DNA of 64,000 nt from Apostichopus japonicus (GCF_037975245.1 NC_092570.1:701501-765500); one strand, 5' to 3'. Shown: positions 36,501-44,610, numbered from the stretch's first letter. Notes: generated from the letters alone by a model not told the origin. Numbers and translations are program-made.

Positions 36501-37968
36501 GAAGATAGGAAAGGAAAGTAAGTCATGTATCATCAGCAACAAAATTAAATTTGTAGAAAAATTGGAAAAAAAATTATCTATTGAAATTGGTACCTCTTCG
36601 TCGTCTACGATATTGCAGCATATCCTTGAACATTACTTGGAAAGTAAAGTTATCAAAGACACTAAAATATTGCATCATTGTTGAATTTAACTTGATTGTG
36701 TGCTCATCTGTGTGGGGTCATGTTTATGCATGAGGTCATGCCAGGTCGGTCATGAAGTGACCACCATCACTGGTGAGATTTGCGACCTTTCCCTGATGTT
36801 GTGCCTTTGTTGTTTTTCCTCTCACAGATATTCCATAGTGTACTCTGGAGTCAACACCAGCCATAAGGTCTCCCGTTTGAGCGAGAATACAATTTATAAA
36901 TTCCGAATCTGTGCCAGCAACGAGGCGGGGAACGGTCCCTACTCGGAGGAATATTCTTTTAGCACCCTCAAGGCACCCCCTGCAGCCATGAAAGGTATCA
37001 TTTTAGGAACTATTCTCATATGATCCATTTTGTCATTCAAACTTGCTTTGTTTCCAAGGAAAATCTTTTTCCAAAATCTTTATATCTAAGATTCTTAACT
37101 TGGCGGGGGGTGTTTATATTTTGGTCTACACCCCCCCGCCCCCACCACCTCCCACTCTTGAATTCGAGTGTATGCCACTTTCTCTGCCGCACCCCACCGG
37201 CTCACCTTTCATGAGTCTGCTTTTTCGTCACACTATATATATGACAGCTGTCTTTTTTATGACTGAGCGCTGTTTCTTTCTCTCCACCCAGCTCCAACTG
37301 TGAGTGAGACTTCAGAGAGGTCCGTCCACTTGACTTGGGCATTCTTACCCCAATTACAGGAGGACAAAATGGTGTACCAGTGTCAGTGTCTCAAAGGAAG
37401 GGAAAACGACAACAAAGAAATCGTGAGTGCATACCTCCATTGCAGTGTGGAACCTAGTCATAAAGACTATATGTGTTTTCTAAGAATAACTTTGAAAGTT
37501 ATGGCCTTTATGAACTAGTGATGAGTTCGCATTGGCCGATGAATTGCATCAGTTTCACCAAGCTTCTGGCTGTTAACTAATCAAACTAATACATGATTAA
37601 GTGTGCCTTGATGTTAATTAACTGTACTCTTTAATTGATCACAGATTTACAGAGGAGAAGGCTCGACCTGCGATTACCAGCCATTAGAACCAAATTGTGA
37701 GTATGGGTTCCGTGTTTGCGCCATACGGATTCCTGCCGATGACAGTCCAGAGCTGGTTGGGGTCTACTCTCCCTGGGAGATGTATCAGACCTCTAGCAAC
37801 AGGAGCGATGAGGAAGTGACTGAGAGTGAAAGTGAAGGAAGGTCCTTGGTAGGAGGCAGACAGGAGTGGAAACCACTGGGTGACCAGCAGGTGGCCGCTA
37901 TCATCATGTTAATGTTTATAGTGGGTGCAATCATCATTGCCATCATACTTCAGAACCTGGTCAGTTAG
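3497..37968 (+). CDS. FNDC3A: FNDC3-family fibronectin type III membrane protein, 20-exon model
   Basis: Orthologue of vertebrate FNDC3A/FNDC3B; similarity is shared between both, so it is probably a single pre-duplication copy. Joining exons 3497-3524, 6430-6571, 7066-7223, 16267-16471, 17590-17646, 21226-21418, 23885-24021, 25174-25327, 25574-25660, 25859-25997, 27071-27136, 31815-31933, 32452-32557, 33246-33430, 34089-34280, 35022-35356, 36302-36517, 36828-36994, 37292-37422 and 37645-37968 gives an uninterrupted 3141-base frame of 1046 residues. All introns are GT-AG and phases match at every junction. Residues 10-115 are basic and serine-rich. Nine FN3 domains start near 122, 215, 318, 405, 508, 605, 695, 788 and 885. 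A hydrophobic helix at about 1020-1044 ends the protein, as in the family. Known members are tail-anchored ER/Golgi-type proteins implicated in cell adhesion and spermatid-Sertoli contact; precise function here is inferred. Vertebrate proteins are about 1,200 residues; the missing part is the proline-rich N-terminus. Confidence 0.93.
3525..6429 (+). other. FNDC3 intron 1
   Basis: Conditional on exon 1. No coding signal. Contains poly-G runs near 4900 and 5463, an (AT)n tract near 5086-5101, and a partial GGTCA-type repeat near 4990-5040. Confidence 0.45.
6430..6571 (+). CDS. FNDC3A: FNDC3 exon 2, basic region
   Basis: Acceptor TTCACAG, donor AAG/GTCAGT; enters with two bases completing a codon and leaves in phase 2. 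Encodes a charged stretch with RSRDERADKQREKLQRK followed by SSPQTSP. It matches in position and composition the Arg/Lys-rich DER..KLKDR and SSPPSSP segment ahead of the FN3 array in vertebrate FNDC3A/B. Confidence 0.85.
7066..7223 (+). CDS. FNDC3A: FNDC3 exon 3, serine/arginine-rich linker
   Basis: Acceptor AAAATCAG, donor AAG/GTGAGT; phase 2 in, phase 1 out. Encodes GHSSSSSRGSSTSPRENRS and a basic RRRRQ cluster. Low-complexity linker between the N-terminus and FN3-1, probably disordered. The following intron is 9,043 bases, the longest in the gene. Confidence 0.85.
8682..9125. repeat. TG/GGG-rich minisatellite
   Basis: About 440 bases of almost only T and G on the + strand, made of variants of GTGGGTGGGTGTATGTG and GTATGTGCAGTGGGTGAGGTG, with blocks such as TATATATGGTGGGG recurring near 8881 and 9026. 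Long open frames here on both strands are low-complexity artefacts. Confidence 0.9.
11741..11772. repeat. (TG)n microsatellite
   Basis: Alternating TG with one interruption. A shorter pure (TG)n tract is at about 12640-12658. Confidence 0.9.
11785..12085. repeat. Dispersed GGTCA-rich repeat, two tandem copies
   Basis: Two units about 145 bases apart, each opening with GCTTGTAAACA and ATATCTCAAGAAG, followed by AGTACAAGAAGCCTATTG and several AGGTCA/GGGTCA half-sites. Related copies are at about 199-440 and 13100-13440. A non-coding dispersed family; its transposon class is unknown to me. Confidence 0.8.
12281..12360 (-). mobile_element. Probable non-LTR retrotransposon 3' tail fragment
   Basis: On the minus strand the segment reads GGAAGATTAGCTATTGCTAA, then an A-rich AAATAAATAA-type end. 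A second fragment with the same GATTAGCT..TGCTA block and tail is at 44535-44610. Shape fits a CR1/L2/RTE-like 3' end; only the tail is present. Confidence 0.5.
12365..12556. repeat. AT-rich tandem duplication
   Basis: A block ending with TACATTAATAATGCTTAATA occurs twice about 122 bases apart, separated by TTTTTAAAAA-rich sequence. Confidence 0.75.
13100..13440. repeat. Copy of the GGTCA-rich dispersed repeat
   Basis: Contains ACAAAGGTCAATCAGGGGTC in one orientation and TGACCTTTGACCT in the other, then AGTACAAGAACCCTATTG. Diverged from the copies at 11785-12085. Confidence 0.65.
13720..14315. repeat. Degenerate tandem repeat, about 141-158 base unit
   Basis: GTACCTYTTCAGCT followed by a variant of RAATAAA recurs at 13848, 14006, 14148 and 14289; GCAGTCAGATATTGCTGT recurs between them. 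About four old copies. Confidence 0.75.
16267..16471 (+). CDS. FNDC3A: FNDC3 exon 4, linker and start of FN3-1
   Basis: Acceptor TTTCTATAG, donor ATTG/GTAAGA; phase 1 in, phase 2 out. Encodes a short linker (FRKLTEFLSTLKSPEVFDI), then the FN3 B-strand tryptophan in STRSAVAQWSPP, and the conserved family motif SDKGKGG near the end (SDKGRDGK in FNDC3B). Confidence 0.93.
17590..17646 (+). CDS. FNDC3A: FNDC3 exon 5, middle of FN3-1
   Basis: A 57-base exon between CTCCAG and GAG/GTAAAC. Encodes EDPTWKLSDLKPATEYFL, the typical FN3 L..L.PAT.Y segment. Phase 2 on both sides. Confidence 0.92.
18148..18381. repeat. 63-base minisatellite, 3.7 copies
   Basis: Units start at 18148, 18211, 18275 and 18338 with TAGAACATYACTTTATTG and contain TAGGTGTGACTTTGYTTAAT. 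Copies differ by a few bases only. Confidence 0.92.
19914..20263. repeat. 181-base tandem duplication
   Basis: The block beginning ATTCAAATCTTATGAGACTA and ending ATACATGGACACCAAAA occurs twice, offset 181 bases, with small indels in the middle. Confidence 0.92.
21226..21418 (+). CDS. FNDC3A: FNDC3 exon 6, end of FN3-1 and start of FN3-2
   Basis: Acceptor TTTCTGCAG, donor AAG/GTGAGT, leaves in phase 0. Encodes SVCAISENLKGSPSEP and then NRTKNNLVLKWQPP with SNGSKI, nearly residue for residue the vertebrate FNDC3A NRTKNSLTLQW and DNGSKI motifs. This is the strongest single orthology signal in the window. Confidence 0.95.
21419..23884 (+). other. FNDC3 intron 6
   Basis: Phase-0 intron; apart from the minisatellite at 22778-23125 I see no recognisable feature. 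An open frame of about 120 codons near 22106-22471 has no recognisable similarity and no exon support. Confidence 0.8.
22778..23125. repeat. 86-97 base minisatellite, four copies
   Basis: Units start at 22778, 22875, 22961 and 23055 with AGCAGTGCTGGGTGTAAGTG or close variants. Length differs because the internal CCACCACCACCACC run expands and contracts. Confidence 0.92.
23885..24021 (+). CDS. FNDC3A: FNDC3 exon 7, end of FN3-2
   Basis: Acceptor CTCTTGCAG, donor CAG/GTGAGA; phase 0 in, 2 out. Encodes VTVYEGPDKQHKVTRL, then QPSTCYQFRVQAANSLGAR, a standard FN3 F-G region. Confidence 0.93.
24412..24594. repeat. 72-base minisatellite, about 2.5 copies
   Basis: Units start at 24412, 24484 and 24556 with TGAAATTGTAGTCCATG variants. 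Because 72 is a multiple of three, the antisense strand stays open and mimics a repeated protein. Confidence 0.9.
24876..24903 (+). other. Hammerhead-core-like motif, possible Penelope-type element remnant
   Basis: CTGAAGA is followed by a five-base-pair stem (GATCC, loop TGCTA, GGATC) and then GAAAC. This is the CUGANGA-stem II-GAAA order of a hammerhead ribozyme. I see no matching stem III or UH cleavage site, so activity is not supported. Confidence 0.4.
25174..25327 (+). CDS. FNDC3A: FNDC3 exon 8, start of FN3-3
   Basis: Acceptor CCCTTTCAG, donor AAG/GTAGGT; phase 2 in, 0 out. Encodes GFSDVSRIYTSG, a PPP linker, and the B-strand ...LKLQWQA, finishing with YLLEMEK. Confidence 0.93.
25574..25660 (+). 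CDS. FNDC3A: FNDC3 exon 9, middle of FN3-3
   Basis: A 29-codon exon, phase 0 on both sides, between TTCCAG and AGG/GTAAGT. Encodes EYGFQPAYRGDET and NAEYRFR, matching the YGFKPKYDGED and TKYKFK positions of the vertebrate protein. Confidence 0.93.
25859..25997 (+). CDS. FNDC3A: FNDC3 exon 10, end of FN3-3 and start of FN3-4
   Basis: Acceptor ATCTTGCAG, donor TGGG/GTAAGA; phase 0 in, 1 out. Encodes LCAFNDEGNGRRS and the motif LKGKIHSNSFRVTW, almost identical to VKGKIHSHSFKITW of vertebrate FNDC3A. The intron falls directly after the domain tryptophan. Confidence 0.95.
25998..27070 (+). other. FNDC3 intron 10
   Basis: Phase-1 intron without coding signal; carries two poly-G runs near 26033 and 26232. 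Confidence 0.8.
27071..27136 (+). CDS. FNDC3A: FNDC3 exon 11, FN3-4
   Basis: A 66-base exon between TTTCTGCAG and CAG/GTAACA; phase 1 both sides. Encodes PPRDTGGSDITSYLLEL, the usual FN3 P..dGG..I..Y..E segment. A long-TIR element begins about 145 bases downstream. Confidence 0.93.
27281..27421 (+). repeat. Left terminal inverted repeat
   Basis: Pairs with 31258-31396 in inverted orientation at perhaps three-quarters identity, judged by eye. Just outside it, the 27170-27280 stretch contains four spaced copies of a GTGCCCTTTT-like motif, which may be subterminal repeats. Confidence 0.75.
27583..29524 (+). pseudogene. Broken intron-containing gene with C-terminal tesmin/TSO1-like cysteine motif, inside the TIR element
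   Basis: Three exon-like blocks in the same orientation. Block 1 (27583 to about 28069) starts with ATGGCGGC, passes through frameshifts, contains FHDKCYRRFIDSKHI and ends at a GTAAGC donor. Block 2 (about 28733-28888) follows a TTTATTAAAG acceptor, reads LLRQAAKRKKDEPRFYEY then, after a frameshift, RGKDRVAIEVRYHSLC. Block 3 (29160-29524) follows a CCTCCTCAG acceptor and ends with an acidic tail and TGA at 29522. Its cysteine array (C-x4-C-x4-C-x4-C) is followed by an in-frame TGA at 29408 and PCTDLCKYRNCSN. The overall layout resembles a multi-copy uncharacterised invertebrate family known to me from its VRYHKxC and CXC motifs. Function unknown. Confidence 0.6.
29525..31257. other. 3' non-coding part of the TIR element
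   Basis: AT-rich DNA between the broken gene and the right TIR. Contains G-rich tracts near 29763-29785, 30705-30715 and 30989-30999. No coding signal seen. Confidence 0.5.
31258..31396 (-). repeat. Right terminal inverted repeat
   Basis: Inverted partner of 27281-27421. Outside it, TTTTGTTGAA-like motifs recur at about 31398, 31443 and 31470, mirroring the spaced motifs outside the left TIR. Confidence 0.75.
31815..31933 (+). CDS. FNDC3A: FNDC3 exon 12, end of FN3-4
   Basis: Acceptor AATTTCAG, donor CCCA/GTGAGT; phase 1 in, 0 out. Encodes GVYREIYKG and then LRPGTLYKVRVSCTSRGG, matching KPGTLYKLRACC of FNDC3B. Confidence 0.93.
32452..32557 (+). CDS. FNDC3A: FNDC3 exon 13, start of FN3-5
   Basis: Acceptor CCTGCACAG, donor TGGA/GTAAGT; phase 0 in, 1 out. 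Encodes FSDVCSLTTLPV, then CPGQCPPPRLHGRPKAVTL, the highly conserved PG.C.PPR..GRPK motif specific to this family. Confidence 0.94.
32558..33245 (+). other. FNDC3 intron 13
   Basis: Phase-1 intron with a G run of about 17 at 32731-32747 and the 20-base repeat at 33001-33080. Confidence 0.8.
33001..33080. repeat. 20-base tandem repeat, four copies
   Basis: Units start at 33001, 33021, 33041 and 33061, each a variant of GTACTTTGAGTGCAGACTTA. Confidence 0.88.
33246..33430 (+). CDS. FNDC3A: FNDC3 exon 14, FN3-5
   Basis: Acceptor TTGTCTAG, donor GGG/GTGAGT; phase 1 in, 0 out. Encodes PPEYDGGVAISEFVVEM, then LLPGKVYSFAVQAFNRVG, matching LLPGKTYSFRLRAANKMG of FNDC3A. Confidence 0.94.
34089..34280 (+). 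CDS. FNDC3A: FNDC3 exon 15, end of FN3-5 and start of FN3-6
   Basis: Acceptor TTTTCCAG, donor CTG/GTAAGG; exactly 64 codons, phase 0 both sides. Encodes SGPFSEPLQITTGAGPPERP, then SACVSWETP and NGAEVTEYKLE, matching family motifs at the FN3-5/6 boundary. Confidence 0.94.
35022..35356 (+). CDS. FNDC3A: FNDC3 exon 16, end of FN3-6 and most of FN3-7
   Basis: The largest exon in the gene, between GACCTGCAG and CAG/GTATGT; phase 0 in, 2 out. Encodes LRPATYYYLKVQAINAAGPG, then LLLKWTEPNNCGEEILAYNI, where FNDC3A has WEKPCDHGSEILAYSID. Confidence 0.94.
36302..36517 (+). CDS. FNDC3A: FNDC3 exon 17, end of FN3-7 and start of FN3-8
   Basis: Acceptor CTCTGTAG, donor AAA/GTAAGT; phase 2 both sides. Encodes IRIQAVNSKGAGPYS, then LPPPPPRLECNIYGHQSLKL, matching LPPDPPRLEC and HQNLKLKW of the vertebrate protein, and LEMEDRKGK. 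Confidence 0.95.
36828..36994 (+). CDS. FNDC3A: FNDC3 exon 18, end of FN3-8
   Basis: Acceptor TCTCACAG, donor AAAG/GTATCA; phase 2 in, 1 out. Encodes TSHKVSRLSENTIYKFRICA, NEAGNGPYSEEYSFST and an APPAAMK linker to the last FN3 domain. Confidence 0.94.
37292..37422 (+). CDS. FNDC3A: FNDC3 exon 19, start of FN3-9
   Basis: Acceptor CACCCAG, donor ATC/GTGAGT; phase 1 in, 0 out. Encodes VSETSERSVHLTWAFL and YQCQCLKGREND. FN3-9 is the most divergent domain, as in vertebrate members. Confidence 0.92.
37645..37968 (+). CDS. FNDC3A: FNDC3 exon 20, end of FN3-9, C-terminal membrane helix and stop
   Basis: Acceptor GATCACAG, phase 0, runs to TAG at 37966-37968. Encodes CEYGFRVCAIRI, an acidic serine spacer (SDEEVTESESEG), then GDQQVAAIIMLMFIVGAIII continuing hydrophobic to QNLVS. 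Vertebrate FNDC3 proteins end with the same DEQ.AA-type entry into a tail anchor followed by a very short tail. Confidence 0.95.
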   Translation: MYRGEGSTCDYQPLEPNCEYGFRVCAIRIPADDSPELVGVYSPWEMYQTSSNRSDEEVTESESEGRSLVGGRQEWKPLGDQQVAAIIMLMFIVGAIIIAIILQNLVS

Positions 37969-37982
37969 TAGGCTACACCATT

Positions 37983-38107
37983 GGTGTCAGTGGTGGTAAC
38001 AACCATCGGTGTCAGCAGTGGTAACAACCATCGGTGTCAGCAGTGGTAACAACCATCGGTGTCAGCAGTGGTAACAACCATCGGTGTCAGCAGTGGTGGC
38101 AATGATT
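37983..38107 (+). repeat. 25-base tandem repeat in the 3' UTR, five copies
   Basis: GGTGTCAGCAGTGGTAACAA plus CCATC repeats every 25 bases, starting 14 bases after the stop codon. Inner copies are identical; the first and last are diverged. Confidence 0.95.
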
Positions 38108-40084
38108 GGTGTCTCAGTCAGCAGCTTTTGCTACTATTTGGCTTGTGAATTTTTGTGACAATGTTCTTGCATCAGACCAGTTACATTACATAATGGAATT
38201 AGATACCTGTCTTCTGTAGGGTGGGGAGCTACACAAAGGTTTATCAGTCTCAGTTTTTAGTTTTAATAGTTTTTTTTAAAGTCTTGTCTCTGATATCTGA
38301 TTGGTTTAATGCAATCCGTGGTAGACCAGGGATAAGTTTAACTTCGAGCTGATGTGTCCGGTCTGGTGCGAGGTCTAGGGTTGAATCCATTATTAGAAAG
38401 GGTTAAATTATTTAGTCTTAGCTAATACCCAGCAAGTGGTATGAGTCATGTTGACATTCCAAGGTTTTTACAGGACAACTCTTATTTGTTGGGCAAGTGA
38501 ATACTACAGTGAATTCTAGCTTGTACTTAAAACAACCAAAATCACACCGTTCGTAGATGAATTATAGATATTTCAGGGCATTGGATACTGGTAAAGTCCT
38601 CGTAATGTGTGTGTGTAATCAATTTTTGTCCCCTGAAAAACTAAACTTATTGAGGGTGGGTGTAAAAGAAATGTGTCAATAGATATGACATCACTGCATT
38701 GTACTTACAAAGAAATTGTCTCACAAGGATGTCCAAGAGACAAAAGAGTTAAAATCACAGACAATGCATAATTAGGTAAATATAACTTCATGAATTACCC
38801 TCATCATCATCCATGGTGGCTCTTGACTGGCACGGGAAGAAAAGGATAAAAAGAAGAATATTTACAGAGATGACTGTCCGTCTGATAAATATCCACTTTT
38901 GCCAAAATGCCCAAAGAAATATGTGTTTTTTTTTTGGCCTTGTCACTCACTCGATTTATCGGAGTAAAGTTTAACATGTACAGTCTGTATACCTATGCCA
39001 TGTAGTCAGTATTTTCATTTTAAAGTAGAAGGTCGGTCTTGTGATATATAAAGTAAAAAAATACTAGAGAAAAGTCTTAAAAAAAAAAAAGCTAAAAACT
39101 AAGTGCCTCGTCTTGTACAGTGCAAATGCTTATGCTGCTATAAAACCAAAACAGTAATTCATTGTACATGCGACCCATTTTCTTCTGACAATGATGTCAT
39201 TCTGCCCTGCGAGCATCAGTTAATGTTTTGATTCAGGAAACTGAACGTTTCAAATTACAGAGAAACAAGAAGCCAAAATATGCTAGAAAAGCCAAAATGG
39301 TCAGGGGTTCAGAGTTACAAGATTGCATTTATCCATTCATTCTTAGGTGATTTTTTGATTCCTCGTACGTTAAAAAAATTAATTGATATGTTACCCTGAC
39401 GTAAATCCTCCTCGGTCCTATGGAAATGCCTCAGGTGTCATCATTATCTTGAATGTAAAGTGTTAAACAGCCCGATTCATTTGAAGTCTGAGCTAATAGC
39501 TAAGAAAAATGATGTCAGATACAATGGCCTTTAGTTCTTCAGAACACATTGGAAGACAGATATGTTGCCCAGCTTCATACAAGAAGTCTGTTGGTCCAAA
39601 GGACTATAATCACTGATTTATAACAAATGAAAGCAACGGTTGATGATGGAATTAATTGTTGACATTTTGCTGCTGCAAAAGACCATACCTACCCACAGAT
39701 AATGAGGTTGTGAATACTTCAGTATAATTCATGGTATTTATATCTATGTTGTCCAAAATTGCCAGATATTTTTGTCTGTTTTTGGACTTTCCTGTCTCTT
39801 TTATACATCCAGAGTTTAGTCGGTTTGGCAGGGCTGAGTCGCTTTATGATAAATTATGTCATTTGTTGAAATCCATATAAATGTGAAATACAACTATGTG
39901 AACAGAGGCAAAGAAAGTAGAAAAGAGAATTACATTACATGTTAGTAAATAAAAATTAAATTTAATGGCTCTTTATGCTGCCATGAAGTAGTAAAATTTA
40001 AACATTAGCAAAAATTTAAATTAAGATTTGATTGTATGATAAATAGAAAATCAGCTTTAAAAATTAAATAGTATAAATAGTGTT

Positions 40085-40099
40085 AATAAACTTAATAAA
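40085..40099 (+). terminator. Candidate polyadenylation signals for FNDC3
   Basis: Two AATAAA hexamers at 40085-40090 and 40094-40099, with a T-rich stretch about 90 bases downstream (40184-40193). Another AATAAA is at 39948-39953. Confidence 0.35.
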
Positions 40100-40373
40100 G
40101 ACAATTAAATCTTTTGACCCAAAGTTTTGATTTCATGACTTTGGGTGATTATAAGTATTTCACTGACCATAACAGTCAGAAGTTTTTTTTTTCTTTGTCT
40201 ATAAAGTGTGAGATGCCTGAGCAAACTTTGCTTAAATGGTTTAATTGCTGCCATGATAAACACACCAATCCATACCTAGCGATTGGTCGATATTTGTGGA
40301 GCTAATGTTGACTCTTGTCAGAATCTCCCAGATAGGTACTGCCAGGACACAGGTGTTACTGATATTAAGTTAT

Positions 40374-40510
40374 TCATTTTTCAGGAGGGGTTCGGGAGGG
40401 GGAAGGGGGTTGGTGTTCTCATTGAGTGTTTCATTATTCAGGAGGGGGTCGGGAGGGGGGTGAGGTTGGTGTTCCCATTGAGTGATTCATTATTCAGAAG
40501 GGGGATGGGG
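40374..40510. repeat. G-rich tandem repeat, about 56-base unit, 2.4 copies
   Basis: TTCAGGAGGGGGTCGGGAGG-type blocks begin near 40379, 40437 and 40493, separated by TTGGTGTTCYCATTGAGTG. Confidence 0.85.
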
Positions 40511-43500
40511 GGAGGGGAGCTGACATCAGCAATAACTTCTTTCAGTCTTACAGGAATTTTAAAATATTAGCTGGAAGTTTAAGCAAACTAGTAAACCTTA
40601 GGAACATGTATGCAACTCCTAAGAATCATATGGAAGTGTGGTTGAGGGATCACAGATCACTTGGGCATACACATCCAGGGGCATTCAAATCGGGGGGCTT
40701 CTCTTGAGTGGCGTTGAATTTATCTACGATGACATACTACAATGTGTAGACACTGTCAAGAATTCCTTGATAACGGTGACAGATCCACTTGTGTCTTGGG
40801 TCAAGTTAGGGATTGCTTTTACACCATTGGGCCTCTTTGTTATGTAGGCGATCTAAAAGTAAGCTAACAGATTATCTCCGATAACTGCTCTTCAGCAAGT
40901 AACATGCAGGATTCCCATGTTCTTTACATGTTTTTAAGTCAAATTAAACAAATATATTTAACAACTCAAATATTTTTTAAAAAAGTGTGTGACAAATGGA
41001 TGATGACATTTTCATTAATTGATAACGACAAATTCCTTTTATTGTTTCGAGTACTCCTTTTTAAGTTAAAATCCCATCTTTGGTTCTCTTCCTTTTACTT
41101 TGTTGAAAGTTTTGTATAGAATTCTTTAAGTAGAGTACAGGCCACTCAGTTCAGTATTTAAGATTATTGAAAATTTAATTTTTGTTTTACCAGTTCAAGA
41201 TATATTTGACAATTTTGTTTAGTAGGTCCATTTCAGCAGACTTCGGTTTCAATATAACGCTTGTTAGCAAGCAAGAAGGTAATAATTAAAAAAATATATA
41301 TAAGAATATAAAAATGTGGGATATCAAGCTTCCTGTACCAGTACATAATAGCTTCCTTACTTAAAAACAATATCCAGGAACCATATTTGTTCAATTGTGC
41401 CATAAAGTTTAAGCTGACATCCACCTTGCGACCTTTGAATAACACAAAACAGAATGTAATAGTGATATTTATTCCGAGCTAACACAAAAACTATTGTACA
41501 AAAAGATTGCCGAGTGGAACGTTTAATAAAACTTAAAGAACTGAAAGCACATGAATCATTTGGCAGACGGATAATGAAAGAATACAATTATCAACATCTT
41601 GAACACATCCCTGTCCCTCTTCCCTGTCCCCCAACTCCCCCCCCCCCCTGCTCCACCAATGGTTATCTCCCTACAATTTGCTGTCCATAATTGAAATTGT
41701 TAATATCAGCAAGAATCAGTTTTGTCTTAAAAGAAATTAAATGATTGATTGGTTAGATTACCTAGAGGACATATATATTTATAAAACTGCTATTTTACTA
41801 CAAGGTCTCAATTTTCCTATTATTTTGAAAAGATTATATTTATTACCGACCTGTACAAACTTATTCATTTTTTTGTCTGTATTATAGGTTTCTCTTTTAT
41901 TCCTCTCTTATTTTTGTTTTCCCTCTCTTAATTGTTTTTCTTCTGTTTTTGTTGAATTTGATTAAAGGGGGGAAAATAGAAAAGTTAAGGATTAATATAT
42001 ATTTAAATAGTACTCTCTTTTTTCTTTTTTGTGTGGTTCTTAACTGCTTCTATCCCTTACACTTCATATCCAAAAGCGTATTTATTGAATATTTAATACT
42101 ATAACCAAATTATTATTTGTTTTGTTATTTTCTTGTTTCTTGAAATCATTTGTTATTATCAAAGACCTTTGGGTTGTTGCCATCATTTTATCAGACCTCC
42201 TTTCTTTGACCACTGACAACTCACTCCGAATAAATGTCACATTCCTAACGAGGACAACTGGATTGTTAGGCAAGGAGCAGCTGTGGTAAACCTAGTATGT
42301 TTTACAGCATTCAACTTTTTGAATGTTTCCTTATGATATGAAACACTATATAAAGAAAAAAGGGGTGATTCATTGAAGGACTATATTCACTCAAATTTAA
42401 TTTTATCCAGAAATTTGTGCATTTCTTGAATTTCTGATATTCGTTCTTGTTTGCAGTAACCATAGATAACGAACTGCAACACTTGTGACACTTAAATGTG
42501 TAACACTAGGTTCAAGGTTGAACATAGAGGGAATGTGTTAGGCAAGATATATTGTTGGGAGTTGGCAATGTCAATAAAGATTTCTTGCAAGTTCAACAGT
42601 AGCTGTTTTTAATCATTCTGAAAAAATAATTCTTTGCTAATGTGAGCCGATATGTCAATATTGCATATAGGCCAAAAGATCACAATTTCTTGTATATTCT
42701 ATGGGCATTGATAGCTTAGCAGTTTTCGGAAGGATTTAATTTACGTCAAAACTAATGAATCAAATGCTAACAATATTGCTACTAAAAATCCAAAGAGTTC
42801 ATGGCTGTTATTTGGCTATAAGTAACAATATTCATGCATGTGAATATGATACTTTACTGAATTTTGACACATTCGTCCAGCTTGTCTCAGTGTCATAAGT
42901 ACACAATATGAGTACTCTCTCTCAAAAATGGGTGCTCACTTAATGTGCAGAAATTCTGGTATAATATTCTTCTTATATTTGGCAACGTCCAAGGCAATTA
43001 AAATGAAAAAATGAAATGTTCCTTTTGAAAATAAAATTTATTTAAACTTAAACAGAGGTTAACCTTCCTCAAAAATATCAGCTTTTAATTATAGATTGCT
43101 GTTTTTATCTTTTTTGAAAGAAAGTTCATTCTATCCAGTGCTTTGTAAGGAAGATAGGTAGTATGTAGTAAGGTAACGCCTAAGTAAGGTGTATAAATTT
43201 ACTTTGTACAGGAAGAAAGTAATAAACTCAACTCAATTTCTTCAATAGGTTGGTATAATTTGTGTACTACAGTGAAGCCTGAATTGATAAAGAATTTTCG
43301 GTGTAGAAATAATGGAATGTAAATCATTGGACCAAACCTCCTTACACACACATATATATATATACGTGGACATATATTTAACACTAGGTTCAGTTATGAC
43401 ACTAGGATAACATGTTAGGCTACCATGTCGTCTTGATGTATGATTGCTCTTCGAATTTTATTAAAGGAATGCAACTCAAACGTAATATAACATAATTATT

Positions 43501-44534
43501 TTGCCGTCAGGGGTTGGATAACCACTTTTCGACCACGAAGAAGGAAATATTATAGATAACGCTATATGTTACTGTCCTAGCTTTTCATATCCTCTATTAA
43601 GCATTCTCTTTCTTTTTTTTCTTTCTACAGTATAAGTGTGTGCTGCTCTTAAATGTTTTTTTTTTCTTTTAATGGGATAGCAGACGATGTGAAAGTTAGA
43701 TACAACTCTTGCTGCCTTTTTCTTGTTTTTGTCTAGACATTTATCCATTTTTTTTTTCATTTCTTTAAATTTCTTTTCTTGTCTCTCTTCTGTGAAAATT
43801 TATTTAATTCATATATCACTATATTTTTGGATAAACTGAACAAACCAATATGCTCGCTTTTAAATTTGCCTATTATTTTCTTCAGATGTATTCATGAAAA
43901 CTGAATGTAGAGAGCGACAGTGTGAATACTAATGACTGATCAAAATTTCTTCATTGTTCTCCACATTTGTGGGAACACATTAATTTTAAGAAAATGGTTT
44001 AAAAATAATATCAGTGATGTACAAAATTGTAGTATTTTTGGTGGATTCGAAACTCATGACTGTTTCACAAATTGAGGCTTATGGATTTAGTATATCGAGT
44101 CATGAGAGATTTAGTAGTTGTGGCCTTCTTGTGTCGTTTCTAACAGTGAAAACTAAACATTCTTCCTTTTCGTTCTTTCTCTGTCCAAGGATTTAATAAG
44201 CGTAACTCGCTGGGGGAAAACTTTGTCATCTTTTTAGGTACAGTAAAGTGATGATGTCTCTGGGTATAAGCGCTGTTATATATTTCATTTTCCAGGACAT
44301 ATGGCAAAGATCGCTTATTCTTAATTAAAAATGGTGAGAACCATTGTGGACATTATTTTCTTCTGTGATCGATGTTTCAAGTGGCATAGAGAACTTTTTG
44401 TGCCAAAGGATTTAAATAATAATAGGAGTAGAATACATCTCTTGAATATTTAATTGAGAAAATTTAAAAAAAAATACATCTGGGCATAGTGCTAAATTAT
44501 AATACGTCTCTTTTGTTATTTCTTTCTTTCGTTT

Positions 44535-44610
44535 GTATTTATTTATTTCATTTATTTAACATTAAAGGGTAAACAAGGCTAGCATAAAGCTAATCTCCCC
44601 CGAGGCACTG
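44535..44610 (-). mobile_element. Probable non-LTR retrotransposon 3' tail fragment
   Basis: On the minus strand: GTGCCTCGGGGGAGATTAGC, then TTTATGCTAGCC and an AAATAAATGAAATAAATAAA-type tail. Same design as the fragment at 12281-12360. Confidence 0.55.

Larger units (their letters stand above)
37969..40110 (+). other. FNDC3 3' untranslated region (extent uncertain)
   Basis: Follows the TAG at 37966. No open frame with coding character. Extent is set by candidate AATAAA signals at 39948, 40085 and 40094; the real cleavage site cannot be chosen from sequence alone. Confidence 0.5.

Noticed and set aside
38360-38395. tRNA/SINE B-box-like GGGTTGAATCC
   Set aside because: No convincing A box, cloverleaf or A-rich tail; too weak to call.
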